Below are positions 36,661 to 50,653 of a stretch of 64,000 bases of DNA, piece by piece. The position numbers and the translations under genes were made by a program. The DNA is taken from positions 1 to 64,000 of the forward strand of contig NW_003158899.1 in assembly GCF_000003605.2 (NCBI RefSeq), read 5' to 3'. The notes below the pieces were generated by a model. That model saw nothing but the letters and a program-made list of their open reading frames with translations, did not search any database and was not told the DNA's origin. This DNA comes from Saccoglossus kowalevskii. Taxonomy: Eukaryota > Hemichordata > Enteropneusta > Harrimaniidae. How positions within the stretch are numbered: the stretch's first letter is position 1; every line of letters starts with the position of its first letter.

Positions 36661-37600
36661 ATGGGACTTGTTTATATGATATCACAGGTAACAATCCCGA
36701 ATGAAACTACCAACTTTGCAATCGCTTTTCACAACTTTGTACACAGTTTGTCGTCGATTTTCCTGTGGTCTATTGTGATAGTCTGCTTATTTATGAGGCA
36801 TTCTCGAGACATTTACTTAATGTTTTCGAAATTTAACTGCGGGAGTGTTGTGCCAATGACTTAGGTTAAATATACAAGCAACTTCGCCAACATTTCAACC
36901 GCTTTTTCCAACTTTGCACGCAGTTTTCCAACAGTTTACAGTCAGCTCATGTGAACATCCACAGGCTGCTTTCAACTGGCCTTTATTAAATTTCTTGACT
37001 TTACAACTGCGTGTTTCTATATGCCAACAACTTAGGTCATATAAACAAATACATCTAAAAACTTTGAAATCACTTTGCACAACTTTGCAATCACTTTGAA
37101 CAACTTTGCACGGAGTATTAACAGCATAAATCCCACTACGTGCCTGCAGACACCAACAACTTGTTTTTAAAAAAATACGAAATTTTAAAACTTTTCATTA
37201 ATTAAACAAATACAAAAATTCCACGATTTTCACAAGAAATGATTGACATCACAGTAAGAAAAAATGCATGAATGTCGCCTTATATTTTTTCCGTGCGTGT
37301 GATGAAACAAAAAGAAAAAACAACAGCTTGTTTTCTCAGTGAGTCTCCCATGCAAGTAATAACCACGCCCGATTGTGCTTTACTTTAAACATGAGTTGTT
37401 CACCTAACAACACAGCTGCATGGACTATTGGAAATTGAACCGAATTGGCGGCTATTTCATGTTTTTCAAAGTTTCAAAATCGATATCGCTTGCAAAAGTG
37501 CCATTTAAAAATGACCTGTGACCTCTACATACTTTGAGCAACACTACGGTAATTTAACAACAAATTGGGAACTAGTTTTCACATTTTCGAACTTTTAACT
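36661..37600 (+). repeat. Monomer M41, long (940 bp)
   Basis: GTGTTGTGCC, CATCTAAAAAC, AGTAATAACC with GTTGTTCACC: the first of a group common from here to 52 kb. Confidence 0.95.
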
Positions 37601-38539
37601 ATGGGACTTGTTTATATGATATCACAGGTAACAATCCCGAATGAAACTGCCAACTTTGCAATCGCTTTTCACAACTTTGTACACAGTTTCTCGTCGATTT
37701 TCCTGTGGTCTATTGTGATAGTCTGCTTATTTATGAGGCATTCTCGAGACATTTACTTAATGTTTTCGAAATTTAACTGCGGGAGTGTCATGCCAATGAC
37801 TTAGGTTAAATATATAAGCAACTTCGCCAACATTTCAACCGCTTTTTCCAACTTTGCACGCAGTTTTCCAACAGTTTATAGTCAGCTCATGTGAACATCC
37901 ACAGGCTGCTTTCAACTGGCCTTTATTAAATTTCTTGACTTTACAACTGCGTGTTTCTATATGCCAACAACTTAGGTCATATAAACAAATACATCTATAA
38001 ACTTTGAAATCACTTTGCACAACTTTGCAATCACTTTGAACAACTTTGCACGGAGTATTAACAGCATAAATCCCAATACGTGCCTGCAGACTCCAGCAAC
38101 TTGTTTTTAAAAAAATACGAAATTTTAAAACTTTTCATTAATTAAACAAATACAAAAATTCCACGATTTTCCACAAGAAATGATTGATCACAGTAAGAAA
38201 AAATGCATGAATGTCGCCTTATATTTTTTCCGTGCGTGTGATGAAACAAAAAGAAAAAACAACAGCATGTTTTCTCAGTGAGTCTCCCATGCAAGTACTA
38301 ACCACGCCCGATTGTGCTTTACTTTAAACATGAGTTGGTCACCTAACAACACAGCTGCATGGACTATTTGAAATTGAACCGAATTGGCGGCTATTTCATG
38401 TTTTTCAAAGTTTCAAAATCGATATCGCTTGCAAAAGTGCCATTTAAAAATTACCTATGACCTCTACATACTTTGAGCAACACTACGGTAATTTCACAAC
38501 TAATTGGCAACTAGTTTTCACATTTTCGAACTTTTAACT
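37601..38539 (+). repeat. Monomer M42, long (939 bp)
   Basis: TTTCTCGTCG, TGTCATGCC, TTTATAGTC, CCAATACG, GACTCCAGC. Confidence 0.95.
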
Positions 38540-39479
38540 ATGGGACTTGTTTATATGATATCACAGGTAACAATCCCGAATGAAACTGCCAACTTTGCAA
38601 TCGCTTTTCACAACTTTGTACACAGTTTGTCGTCGATTTTCCTGTGGTCTATTGTGATAGTCTGCTTATTTATGAGGCATTCTCGAGACATTTACTTAAT
38701 GTTTTCGAAATTTAACTGCGGGAGTGTCGTGCCAATGACTTAGGTTAAATATACAAGCAACTTCGCCAACATTTCAACCGCTTTTTCCAACTTTGCACGC
38801 AGTTTTCCAACAGTTTACAGTCAGCTCATGTGAACATCCACAGGCTGCTTTCAACTGGCCTTTATTAAATTTCTTGACTTTACAACTGCGTGTTTCTATA
38901 TGCCAACAACTTAGGTCATATAAACAAATACATCTAAAAACTTTGAAATCACTTTGCACAACTTTGCAATCACTTTGAACAACTTTGCACGGAGTATTAA
39001 CAGCATAAATTCCACTGCGTGCCTGCAGACACCAACAACTTGTTTTTAAAAAAATACGAAATTTTAAAACTTTTCATTAATTAAACAAATACAAAAATTC
39101 CACGATTTTCCACAAGAAATGATTGACATCACAGTAAGAAAAAATGCATGTATGTCGCCTTATATTTTTCCGTGCGTGTGATGAAACAAAAAGAAAAAAC
39201 AACAGCTTGTTTTCTCAGTGAGTCTCCCATGCAAGTAATAACCACGCCCGATTGTGCTTTACTTTAAACATGAGTTGTTCACCTAACAACACAGCTGCAT
39301 GGACTATTTGAAATTGAACCGAATTGGCGGCTATTTCATGTTTTTCAAAGTTTCAAAATCGATATCGCTTGCAAAAGTGCCATTTAAAAATGACCTATGA
39401 CCTCTACATACTTTGAGCAACACTACGGTAATTTAACAACAAATTAGGAACTAGTTTTCACATTTTCGAACTTTTAACT
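38540..39479 (+). repeat. Monomer M43, long (940 bp)
   Basis: CATCTAAAAAC, AAATTCCACTGCG, GCATGTATG; AGTAATAACC with GTTGTTCACC. Confidence 0.95.
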
Positions 39480-40420
39480 ATGGGACTTGTTTATATGATA
39501 TCACAGGTAACAATCCCGAATGAAACTACCAACTTTGCAATCGCTTTTCACAACTTTGTACACAGTTTGTCGTCGATTTTCCTGTGGTCTATTGTGATAG
39601 TCTGCTTATTTATGAGGCATTCTCGAGACATTTACTTAATGTTTTCGAAATTTAACTGCGGGAGTGTTGTGCCAATGACTTAGGTTAAATATACAAGCAA
39701 CTTCGCCAACATTTCAACCGCTTTTTCCAACTTTGCACGCAGTTTTCCAACAGTTTACAGTCAGCTCATGTGAACATCCACAGTCTGCTTTCAACTGGCC
39801 TTTATTAAATTTCTTGACTTTACAACGGCGTGTTTCTATATGCCAACAACTTAGGTCATATAAACAAATACATCCAAAAACTTTGAAATCACTTTGCACA
39901 ACTTTGCAATCACTTTGAACAACTTTGCACGGAGTATTAACAGCATAAATCCCACTACGTGCCTGCAGACCCCAACCACTTGTTTTTAAAAAAACACGAA
40001 ATTTTAAAACTTTTCATTAATTAAACAAATACAAACATTCCACGATTTTCACAAGAAATGATTGACATCACAGTAAGAAAAAATGCATGAATGTCGCCTT
40101 ATATTTTTTCCGTGCGAGTGATGAAACAAAAAGAAAAAAACAACAGCTTGTTTTCTCAGTGAGTCTCCCATGCAAGTACTAACCACGCCCGATTTTGCTT
40201 TACTTTAAACATGAGTTGGTCACCTAACAACACAGCTGCATGGACTATTAGAAATTGAACCGAATTGGCGGCTATTTCATGTTTTTCAAAGTTTCAAAAT
40301 CGATATCGCTTGCAAAAGTGCCATTTAAAAATGACCTATGACCTCTACATACTTTGAGCAACACTACGGTAATTTAACAACAAATTAGGAACTAGTTTTC
40401 ACATTTTCGAACTTTTAACT
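39480..40420 (+). repeat. Monomer M44, long (941 bp)
   Basis: GTGTTGTGCC, CACAGTCTGC, AACGGCG (also M2), CATCCAAAAAC. Tail GCGAGTGATG and CTATTAGAAATT like M8. Confidence 0.95.
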
Positions 40421-41362
40421 ATGGGACTTGTTTATATGATATCACAGGTAACAATCCCGAATGAAACTACCAACTTTGCAATCGCTTTTCACAACTTTGT
40501 ACACAGTTTGTCGTCGATTTTCCTGTGGTCTATTGTGATAGTCTGCTTATTTATGAGGCATTCTCGAGACATTTAATTAATGTTTTCGAAATTTAACTGC
40601 GGGAGTGTCGTGCCAATGACTTAGGTTAAATATACAAGCAACTTCGCCAACATTTCAACCGCTTTTTCCAACTTTGCACGCAGTTTTCCAACAGTTTACA
40701 GTCAGCTCATGTGAACATCCACAGGCTGCTTTCAACTGGCCTTTATTAAATTTCTTGACTTTACAAGTGCGCGTTTCTATATGCCAACAACTTAGGTCAT
40801 ATATACAAATACATCTATAAACTTTGAAATCACTTTGCACAACTTTGCAATCACTTTGAACAACTTTGCACGGAGTATTAACAGCATAGATCCCACTACG
40901 TGCCTGCAGACACCAATAACTTGTTTTTAAAAAAATACGAAATTTTAAAACTTTTCATTAATTAAACAAATACAAAAATTCCACGATTTTCCACAAGAAA
41001 TGATTAACATCACAGTAAGAAAAAATGCATGAATGTCGCCTTATATTTTTTCCGTGCGAGTGATACAACAAAAAGAAAAAAACAACAGCTTGTTTTCTCA
41101 GTGAGTCTCCCATGCAAGTACTAACCACGCCCGATTTTGCTTTACTTTAAACATGAGTTGGTCACCTAACAACACAGCTGCATGGACTATTAGAAATTGA
41201 ACCGAATTGGCGGCTATTTCATGTTTTTCAAAGTTTCAAAATCGATATCGCTTGCAAAAGTGCCATTTAAAAATGACCTATGACCTCTACATACTTTGAG
41301 CAACACTACGGTAATTTAACAACAAATTAGGAACTAGTTTTCACATTTTCGAACTTTTAACT
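40421..41362 (+). repeat. Monomer M45, long (942 bp)
   Basis: TTTAATTAATG, AAGTGCGCG, CATAGATCC, CCAATAAC, GCGAGTGATACAAC. Confidence 0.95.
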
Positions 41363-42300
41363 ATGGGACTTGTTTATATGATATCACAGGTAACAATCCC
41401 GAATGAAACTACCAACTTTGCAATCGCTTTTCACAACTTTGTACACAGTTTGTCGTCGATTTTCCTGTGGTCTATTGTGATAGTCTGCTTATTTATGAGG
41501 CATTCTCGAGACATTTAATTAATGTTTTCGAAATTTAACTGCGGGAGTGTCGTGCCAATGACTTAGGTTAAATATACAAGCAACTTCGCCAACATTTCAA
41601 CCGCTTTTTCCAACTTTGCACGCAGTTTTCCAACAGTTTACAGTCAGCTCATGTGAACATCCACAGACTGCTTTCAACTGGCCTTTATTAAATTTCTTGA
41701 CTTTACAAGTGCGCGTTTCTATATGCCAACAACTTAGGTCATATATACAAATACATCTATAAACTTTGAAATCACTTTGCACAACTTTGCAATCACTTTG
41801 AACATTTTTGCACGGATTATTAACAGCATAAATCCCACTACGTGCCTGCAAATACCAACAACTTGTTTTTTAAAAAAATACGAATTTTTAAAACTTTTCA
41901 TTAATTAAACAAATACAAAAATTCCGCGATTTTTCAAAAAAAATGATTGACATCACAGTAAGAAAAAATGCATGAATGTCGCCTTATATTTTTTCCATGC
42001 GTGTGATGAAACAAAAAGAAAAAACAACAGCTTGTTTACTCAGTGAGTTTCCCATGCAAGTACTAACCACTCCCGATTGCGCTTTACTTTAAACATGAGT
42101 TCGTCACCTAACAACACAGCTGCATGGACTATTTGAAATTGAACCGAATTGGCGGCTATTTCATGTTTTTGAAAGTTTCAAAATCGATATCGCTTACAAA
42201 GTGCCTTTTAAAATGACCTATGACTCTACATAGTTTGAGCACACTACGGTAATTTAACAACAAATTAGGAACTAGTTTTCACATTTTCGAACTTTTAACT
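41363..42300 (+). repeat. Monomer M46, long (938 bp)
   Basis: ACATTTTTGCACGGATTATT as in M8. Tail of the CCACTCCCGATTGCG type with four one-base losses at 42194-42245. Confidence 0.95.
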
Positions 42301-43196
42301 ATGGGACTTGTTTATATGATATCACAGGTAATAATCCCGAATGAAACTACCAACTTTGCAATCGCTTTTCACAACTTTGTACACAGTTTGTCGTCGATTT
42401 TCCTGTGGTCTATTGTGATAGTCTGCTTATTTATGAGGCATTCTCGAGACATTTACTTAATGTTTTCGAAATTTAACTGCGGGAGTGTTGTGCCAATGAC
42501 TTAGGTTAAATATACAAGCAACTTCGCCAACATTTCAACCGCTTTTTCCAACTTTGCACGCAGTTTTCCAACAGTTTACAGTCAGCTCATGTGAACATCC
42601 ATAGGCTGCTTTCAACTGGCCTTTATTAAATTTCTTGACATTACAACTGCGTGTTTCTATATGCCAACAACTTAGGTCATATAAACAAATACATCTATAA
42701 ACTTTGAAATCACTTTGCACAACTTTGCAGTCACTTTAAACAACTTTGCACGGTTTGTTTTTTAAAAAAATACGAAATTTTAAAACTTTTCATTAATTAA
42801 ACAAATACAAAAATTCCACGATTTTCCACAAGAAATGATTGACATCACAGTAAGAAAAAATGCATGAATGTCGCCTTATATTTTTTCCGTGCGTGTGATG
42901 AAACAAAAAGAAAAAATAACAGCTTCTTTACTCAGTGAGTCTCCCATGCAAGTACTAACCACGCCCAATTGTGTTTTACTTTAAACATGAGTTGGTCACC
43001 TAACAACACAGCTGCATGGACTATTTGAAATTGAACCGAATTGGCGGCTATTTCATGTTTTTCAAAGTTTCAAAATCGATATCGCTTGCAAAAGTGCCAT
43101 TTAAAAATGACCTATGACCTCTACATACTTTGAGCAAAACTACGGTAATTTAACAACAAATTAGGAACTAGTTTTAACATTTTCGACCTTTTAACC
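42301..43196 (+). repeat. Monomer M47, short (896 bp)
   Basis: Junction near 42753. CAGGTAATAATCCC, TTGACATTAC and GCAGTCACTTTAAAC, all shared with M58. Confidence 0.95.
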
Positions 43197-44119
43197 ATGT
43201 GACTTGTTTATATGATATCACAGGTAACAATCCCGAATGAAACTACCAACTTTGCAATCGCTTTTCACAACTTTGTACACAGTTTCTCGTCGATTTTCCT
43301 GTGGTCTATTGTGATAGTCTGCTTATTTATGAGGCATTCTCGAGACATTTAATTAATGTTTTCGAAATTTAACTGCGGGAGTGTCGTGCCAATGACTTAG
43401 GTTAAATATACAAGCAACTTCGCCAACATTTCAACCGCTTTTTCCAACTTTGCACGCAGTTTTCCAACAGTTTACAGTCAGCTCATGTGAACATCCACAG
43501 GCTGCTTTCAACTGGCCTTTATTAAATTTCTTGACTTTACAACTGCGTGTTTCTATATGCCAACAACTTAGGTCACATAAACAAAAACATCTAAAAACTT
43601 TGAAATCACTTTGCACAACTTTGCAATCACTTTGAACAACTTTGCACGGAGTATTAACAGCATAAATCCCACTACGTGCCTGCAGACACCAACAACTTGT
43701 TTTTAAAAAAATACGAAATTTTAAAACTTTTCATTAATTAAACAAATACAAAAATTCCACGATTTTCCACAAGAAATGATTGACATCACAGTAAGAAAAA
43801 ATGCATGAATGTCGCCTTATATTTTTTCCGTGCGTGTGATGAAACAAAAAGAAAAATCAACAGCTTGTTTTCTCAGTGAGTCTCCCATGCAAGTAATAAC
43901 CACGCCCGATTGTGCTTTACTTTAAACATGAGTTGTTCACCTAACAACACAGCTGCATGGACTATTTCATTTATTTCATGTTTTTCAAAGTTTCAAAATC
44001 GATATCGCTTGCAAAAGTGCCATTTAAAAATGACCCGTGACCTCTACATACTTTGAGCAACACTACGGTAATTTAACAACAAATTAGGAACTAGTTTTAA
44101 CATTTTCGACCTTTTAACC
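43197..44119 (+). repeat. Monomer M48, 923-bp form
   Basis: Anchor changed to ATGTGACTTG. At 43968-43971, 22 bases are replaced by CATT. TTTCTCGTCG and GGTCACATAAAC; AGTAATAACC with GTTGTTCACC. Confidence 0.95.
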
Positions 44120-45058
44120 ATGGGACTTGTTTATATGATATCACAGGTAACAATCCCGAATGAAACTACCAACTTTGCAATCGCTTTCACAACTTTGTAC
44201 ACAGTTTCTCGTCGATTTTCCTGTGGTCTATTGTGATAGTCTGCTTATTTATGAGGCATTCTCGAGACATTTACTTAATGTTTTCGAAATTTAACTGCGG
44301 GAGTGTCGTGCCATGACTTAGGTTAAATATACAAGCAACTTCGCCAACATTTCAACCGCTTTTTCCAACTTTGCACGCAGTTTTCCAACAGTTTACAGTC
44401 AGCTCATGTGAACATCCACAGGCTGCTTTCAACTGGCCTTTATTAAATTTCTTGACTTTACAACTGCGTGTTTCTATATGCCAACAACTTAGGTCATATA
44501 AACAAATACATCTAAAAACTTTGAAATCACTTTGCACAACTTTGCAATCACTTTGAACAACTTTTCACGGAGTATTAACAGCATAAATCCCACTACGTGC
44601 CTGCAGACACCAACAACTTGTTTTTTAAAAAATACGAAATTTTAAAACTTTTCATTAATTAAACAAATACAAAAATTCCACGATTTTCCACAAGAATTGA
44701 TTGACATCACAGTAAGAAAAAATGCATGAATGTCGCCTTATATTTTTTCCGTGCGTGTGATGAAACAAAAAGAAAAAACAACAGCTTGTCTTCTCAGTGA
44801 GTCTCCCATGCAAGTAATAACCACGCCCGATTGTGCTTTACTTTAAACATGAGTTGTTCACCTAACAACACAGCTGCATGGACTATTTGAAATTGAACCG
44901 AATTGGCGGCTATTTCATGTTTTTCAAAGTTTCAAAATCGATATCGCTTGCAAAAGTGCCATTTAAAAATGACCTATGACCTCTACATACTTTGAGCAAA
45001 ACTGCGGTAATTTAACAACAAATTAGGAACTAGTTTTCACATTTTCGAACTTTTAACT
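44120..45058 (+). repeat. Monomer M49, long (939 bp)
   Basis: AACCATGGG, TTTCTCGTCG, two one-base losses (CGCTTTCAC, GTGCCATGAC), CTTTTCACGG. Confidence 0.95.
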
Positions 45059-45996
45059 ATGGGACTTGTTTATATGATATCACAGGTAACAATCCCGAAT
45101 GAAACTACCAACTTTGCAATCGCTTTTCACAACTTTGTACACAGTTTGTCGTCGATTTTCCTGTGGTCTATTGTGATAGTCTGCTTATTTATGAGGCATT
45201 CTCGAGACATTTACTTAATGTTTTCGAAATTTAACTGCGGGAGTGTTGTGCCAATGACTTAGGTTAAATATACAAGCAACTTCGCCAACATTTCAACCGC
45301 TTTTTCCAACTTTGCACGCAGTTTTCCAACAGTTTACAGTCAGCTCATGTGAACATCCACAGGCTGCTTTCAACTGGCCTTTATTAAATTTCTTGACTTT
45401 ACAACTGCGTGTTTCTATATGCCAACAACTTAGGTCATATAAACAAATACATCTAAAAACTTTGAAATCACTTTGCACAACTTTGCAATCACTTTGAACA
45501 ACTTTGCACGGAGTATTAACAGCATAAATCCCACTACGTGCCTGCAGACACCAACAACTTGTTTTTAAAAAATACGAAAATTTTAAACTTTTCATTAAAT
45601 TAAACAAATACAAAAATTCCACGATTTCACAAGAAATGATTGACATCACAGTAAGAAAAAATGCATGAATGTCGCTTATATTTTTTCGGTGCATGTGATG
45701 AAACAAAAAGAAAAAACAACAGCTTCTTTACTCAGTGACTCTCCCATGCAAGTACTAACCACGCCCGATTGTACTTTACTTTAAACATGAGTTGGTCACC
45801 TATCAACACAGCTGCATGTACTATTTGAAATTGAACTGAATTGGCGGCTATTTCATGTTTTTCAAAGTTTCAAAATCGATATCGCTTGCAAAAGTGCCAT
45901 TTAAAAATGACCTATAACCTCTACATACTTTGAGCAACACTACGGTAATTTAACAACAAATTAGGAACTAGTTTTCACATTTTCGACCTTTTAACC
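45059..45996 (+). repeat. Monomer M50, long (938 bp)
   Basis: GTGTTGTGCC. Mixed one- to two-base gains and losses at 45564-45690. Tail CAGTGACTCTCC, CTATCAACAC, GCATGTACT, shared with M56. Confidence 0.95.
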
Positions 45997-46937
45997 ATGG
46001 GACTTGTTTATATGATATCACAGCTAACAATCCCGAATGAAACTACCAACTTTGCAATCGCTTTTCACAACTTTGTACACAGTTTCTCGTCGATTTTCCT
46101 GTGGTCTATTGTGATAGTCTGCTTATTTATGAGGCATTCTCGAGACATTTATTTAATGTTTTCGAAATTTAACTGCGGGAGTGTCGTACCAATGACTTAG
46201 GTTAAATATACAAGCAACTTCGCCAACATTTCAACCGCTTTTTCCAACTTTGCACGCAGTTTTCCAACAGTTTACAGTCAGCTCATGTGAACATCCACAG
46301 GCTGCTTTCAACTGGCCTTTATTAAATTTCTTGACTTTACAACTGCGTGTTTCTATATGCCAACAACTTAGGTCATATAAACAAATACATCTAAAAACTT
46401 TGAAATCACTTTGCACAACTTTGCAATCACATTGAACAACTTTGCACGGAGTATTAACAGCATAAATCCCACTACGTGCCTGCAGACACCAACAACTTGT
46501 TTTTAAAAAAATACGAAATTTTAAAACTTTTCATTAATTAAACAAATACAAAAATTCCACGATTTTCCACAAGAAATGATTGACATCACAGTAAGAAAAA
46601 ATGCATGAATGTCGCCTTATATTTTTTCCGTGCGTGTGATGAAACAAAAAGAAAAAACAACAGCTTGCTTTCTCAGTGAGTCTCCCATGCAAGTAATAAC
46701 CACGCCCGATTGTGCTTTACTTTAAACATGAATTGTTCACCTAACAACCCAGCTGCATGGACTATTTGAAATTGAACCGAATTGGCGGCTATTTCATGTT
46801 TTTCAAAGTTTCAAAATCGATATCGCTTGCAAAAGTGCCATTTAAAAATGACCTATGACCTCTACATACTTTGAGCAACACTACGGTAATTTAACAACAA
46901 ATTAGGAACTAGTTTTCACATTTTCGAACTTTTAACT
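45997..46937 (+). repeat. Monomer M51, long (941 bp)
   Basis: CACAGCTAACA, TTTCTCGTCG, ATCACATTGAAC (also M56), AGTAATAACC. Confidence 0.95.
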
Positions 46938-47880
46938 ATGGGACTTGTTTATATGATATCACAGGTAACAATCCCGAATGAAACTACCAACTTTGCAATC
47001 GCTTTTCACAACTTTGTACACAGTTTGTCGTCGATTTTCCTGTGGTCTTTTGTGATAGTCTGCTTATTTATGAGGCATTCTCGAGACATTTACTTAATGT
47101 TTTCGAAATTTAACTGCGGGAGTGTCGTGCCAATAACTTAGGTTAAATATACAAGCAACTTCGCCAACATTTCAACCGCTTTTTCCAACTTTGCACGCAG
47201 TTTTCCAACAGTTTACAGTCAGCTCATGTGAACATCCACAGGCTGCTTTCAACTGGCCTTTATTAAATTTCTTGACTTTACAACTGCGTGTATCTATATG
47301 CCCAACAACTTTGGTCATATATACAAATACATCTATAAACTTTGAAATCACTTTGCACAACTTTGCAATCACTTTGAACATTTTTGCACGGATTATTAAC
47401 AGCATAAATCCCACTACGTGCATGCAAACACCAACAACTTGTTTTTTAAAAAAATAAGAAATTTTAAAACTTTTCATTAATTAAACAAATACAAAAATTC
47501 CACGATTTTTCACAAAAAATGATTGACATCACAGTAAGAAAAAATGCATGAATGTCGCCTTATATTTTTTTCGTGCGTGTGATGAAACAAAAAGAAAAAA
47601 CAACAGCTTGTTTTCTCAGTGAGTCTCCCATGCAAGTACTAACCACGCTCGATTGTGCTTTACTTTAAACATGAGTTGGTCACCTAACAACACAGCTGCA
47701 TGGACTATTTGAAATTGAACCGAATTGGCGGCTATTTCATGTTTTTCAAAGTTTTAAAATCGATATCGCTTGCAAAAGTGCCATTTAAAAATGACATATG
47801 ACCTCTACATACTTTGAGCAACACTACGGTAATTTAACAACAAATTAGGAACTAGTTTTCACATTTTCGAACTTTTAACT
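46938..47880 (+). repeat. Monomer M52, long (943 bp)
   Basis: GGTCTTTTGTG, GTGTATCTATATGCCC, ACTTTGGTCATATATAC, then ACATTTTTGCACGGATTATT as in M8 and M46. Confidence 0.95.
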
Positions 47881-48821
47881 ATGGGACTTGTTTATATGAT
47901 ATCACAGGTAACAATCCCGAATGAAACTACCAACTTTAAAATCGCTTTTCACAACTTTGTACACAGTTTGTCGTCGATTTTCCTGTGGTCTATTGTGATA
48001 GTCTGCTTATTTATGAGGCATTCTCGAGACATTTACTTAATGTTTTCGAAATTTAACTGCGCGAGTGTCGTGCCAATGACTTAGGTTAAATATACAAGCA
48101 ACTTCGCCAACATTTCAACCGCTTTTTCCAACTTTGCACGCAGTTTTCCAACAGTTTACAGTCAGCGCATGTGAACATCCACAGGCTGCTTTCAACTGGC
48201 CTTTATTAAATTTCTTGACTTTACAACTGCGTGTTTCTATATGCCAACAACTTAGGTCATATAAACAAATACATCTAAAAACTTTGAAATCACTTTGCAC
48301 AACTTTGCAATCACTTTGAACAACTTTGCACGGATTATTAACAGCATAAATCCCACTACGTGCCTGCAGACACCAACAACTTGTTTTTAAAAAAATACGA
48401 AATTTTAAAACTTTTCATTAATTAAACAAATACAAAAATTCCACGATTTTCCACAAGAAATGATTGACATCACAGTAAGAAAAAATGCATGAATGTCGCC
48501 TTATATTTTTTCCGTGCGTGTGATGAAACAAACAGAAAAAATAACAGCTTGTTTACTCAGTGAGTCTCCCATGCAAGTACTAACCACGCCCAATTGTGTT
48601 TTACTTTAAACATGAGTTGGTCACCTAACAACACAGCTGCATGGACTATTTGAAATTGAACCGAATTGGCGGCTATTTCATGTTTTTCAAAGTTTCAAAA
48701 TCGATATCGCTTGCAAAAGTGCCATTTAAAAATGACCTATGACCTCTACATACTTTGAGCAACACTACGGTAATTTAACAGCAAATTAGGAACTAGTTTT
48801 CACATTTTCGAACTTTTAACT
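47881..48821 (+). repeat. Monomer M53, long (941 bp)
   Basis: CTTTAAAATCGC, TGCGCGAGTG, CAGCGCATG, CACGGATTATT. Tail AAACAGAAAAAATAAC like M54. Confidence 0.95.
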
Positions 48822-49717
48822 ATGGGACTTGTTTATATGATATCACAGGTAACAATCCCGAATGAAACTACCAACTTTGCAATCGCTTTTCACAACTTTG
48901 TACACAGTTTGTCGTCGATTTTCCTGTGGTCTATTGTGATAGTCTGCTTATTTATGAGGCATTCTCGAGACATTTACTTAATGTTTTCGAAATTTAACTG
49001 CGGGAGTGTCGTGCCAATTACTTAGGTTAAATATACAAGCAACTTCGCCAACATTTCAACCGCTTTTTCCAACTTTGCTCGCAGTTTTCCAACAGTTTAC
49101 AGTCAGCTCATGTGAACATCCACAGGCTGCTTTCAACTGGCCTTTATTAAATTTCTTGACTTTACAACTGCGTGTTTCTATATGCCAACAACTTAGGTCA
49201 TATAAACAAATACATCTATAAACTTTGAAATCACTTCACACAACTTTGCAGTCACTTTAAACAACTTTGCACGGTTTGTTTTTTAAAAAAATACGAAATT
49301 TTAAAACTTTTCATTAATTAAACAAATACAAAAATTCCACGATTTTCCACAAGAAATGATTGACATCACAGTAAGAAAAAATGCATGAATGTCGCCTTAT
49401 ATTTTTTCCGTGCGTGTGATGAAACAAACAGAAAAAATAACAGCTTGTTTACTCAGTGAGTCTCCCATGCAAGTACTAACCACGACCAATTGTGTTTTAC
49501 TTTAAACATGAGTTGGTCACCTAACAACACAGCTGCATGGACTATTTGAAATTGAGCCGAATTGGCGGCTATTTCATGTTTTTCAAAGTTTCAAAATCGA
49601 TATCGCTTGCAAAAGTGCCATTTAAAAATGACCTATGACCTCTACATACTTTGAGCAACACTACGGTAATTTAACAACAAATTAGGAACTAGTTTTCACA
49701 TTTTCGAACTTTTAACT
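48822..49717 (+). repeat. Monomer M54, short (896 bp)
   Basis: Junction near 49274. CCAATTACTTAGG is shared with M67; GCAGTCACTTTAAAC is shared with M47 and M58. Confidence 0.95.
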
Positions 49718-50653
49718 ATGGGACTTGTTTATATGATATCACAGGTAACAATCCTGAATGAAACTACCAACTTTGCAATCGCTTTTCACAACTTTGTACA
49801 CAGTTTGTCGTCGATTTTCCTGTGGTCTATTGTGATAGTCTGCTTATTTATGAGGCATTCTCGAGACATTTACTTAATGTTTTCGAAATTTAACTGCGGG
49901 AGTGTCGTGCCAATGACTTAGGTTAAATATACAAGCAACTTCGCCAACATTTCAACCGCTTTTTTCAACTTTGCACGCATATTTCCAACAGTTTACAGTC
50001 AGCTCATGTGAACATCCACAGGCTGCTTTCAACTGGCCTTTATTAAATTTCTTCACTTTACAACTGCGTGTTTCTATATGCCAACAACTTAGGTCATATA
50101 AACAAATACATCTAAAAACTTTGAAATCACTTTGCACAACTTTGCAATCACTTTGAACAACTTTGCACGGAGTATTAACAGCATAAATCCCACTACGTGC
50201 CTGTAGACACCAACAACTTGTTTTTAAAAAATACGAAATTTTAAAACTTTTCATTAATTAAACAAATACAAAAATTCCACGATTTTCCACAAGAAATGAT
50301 TGACATCACAGTAAGAAAAATGCATGAATGTCGCCTTATATTTTTTCCGTGCGTGTGGTGAAACAAAAAGAAAAAACAACAGCTTGTTTTCTCAGTGAGT
50401 CTCCCATGCAAGTGATAACCACGCCCGACTGTGCTTTACTTTAAACATGAGTTGTTCACCTAACAACACAGCTGCATGGACTATTTGAAATTGAACCGAA
50501 TTGGCGGCTATTTCATGTTTTTCAAAGTTTCAAAATCGATATCGCTTGCAAAAGTGCCATTTAAAAATGACCTATGACCTCTACATACTTTGAGCAACAC
50601 TACGGTAATTTAACACAAATTAGAACTAGTTTTCACATTTTTGAACTTTTACT
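49718..50653 (+). repeat. Monomer M55, long (936 bp)
   Basis: ATCCTGAATG, GCATATTTCC, TTCTTCACTTT, CTGTAGACACC. Three one-base losses at 50613-50653. Confidence 0.95.

Noticed and set aside
45293-45706. Longest open frame of the window, 137 codons on the minus strand, and related 86-101 codon frames ending CWKTACKVGKSG
   Set aside because: It is the usual 61- or 86-codon frame lengthened by small indels at 45564-45690. Its heptad-like CKVVQSD pattern is the 21-bp DNA repeat read in frame. No known domain is recognisable, and the frame is interrupted or shortened in most copies.
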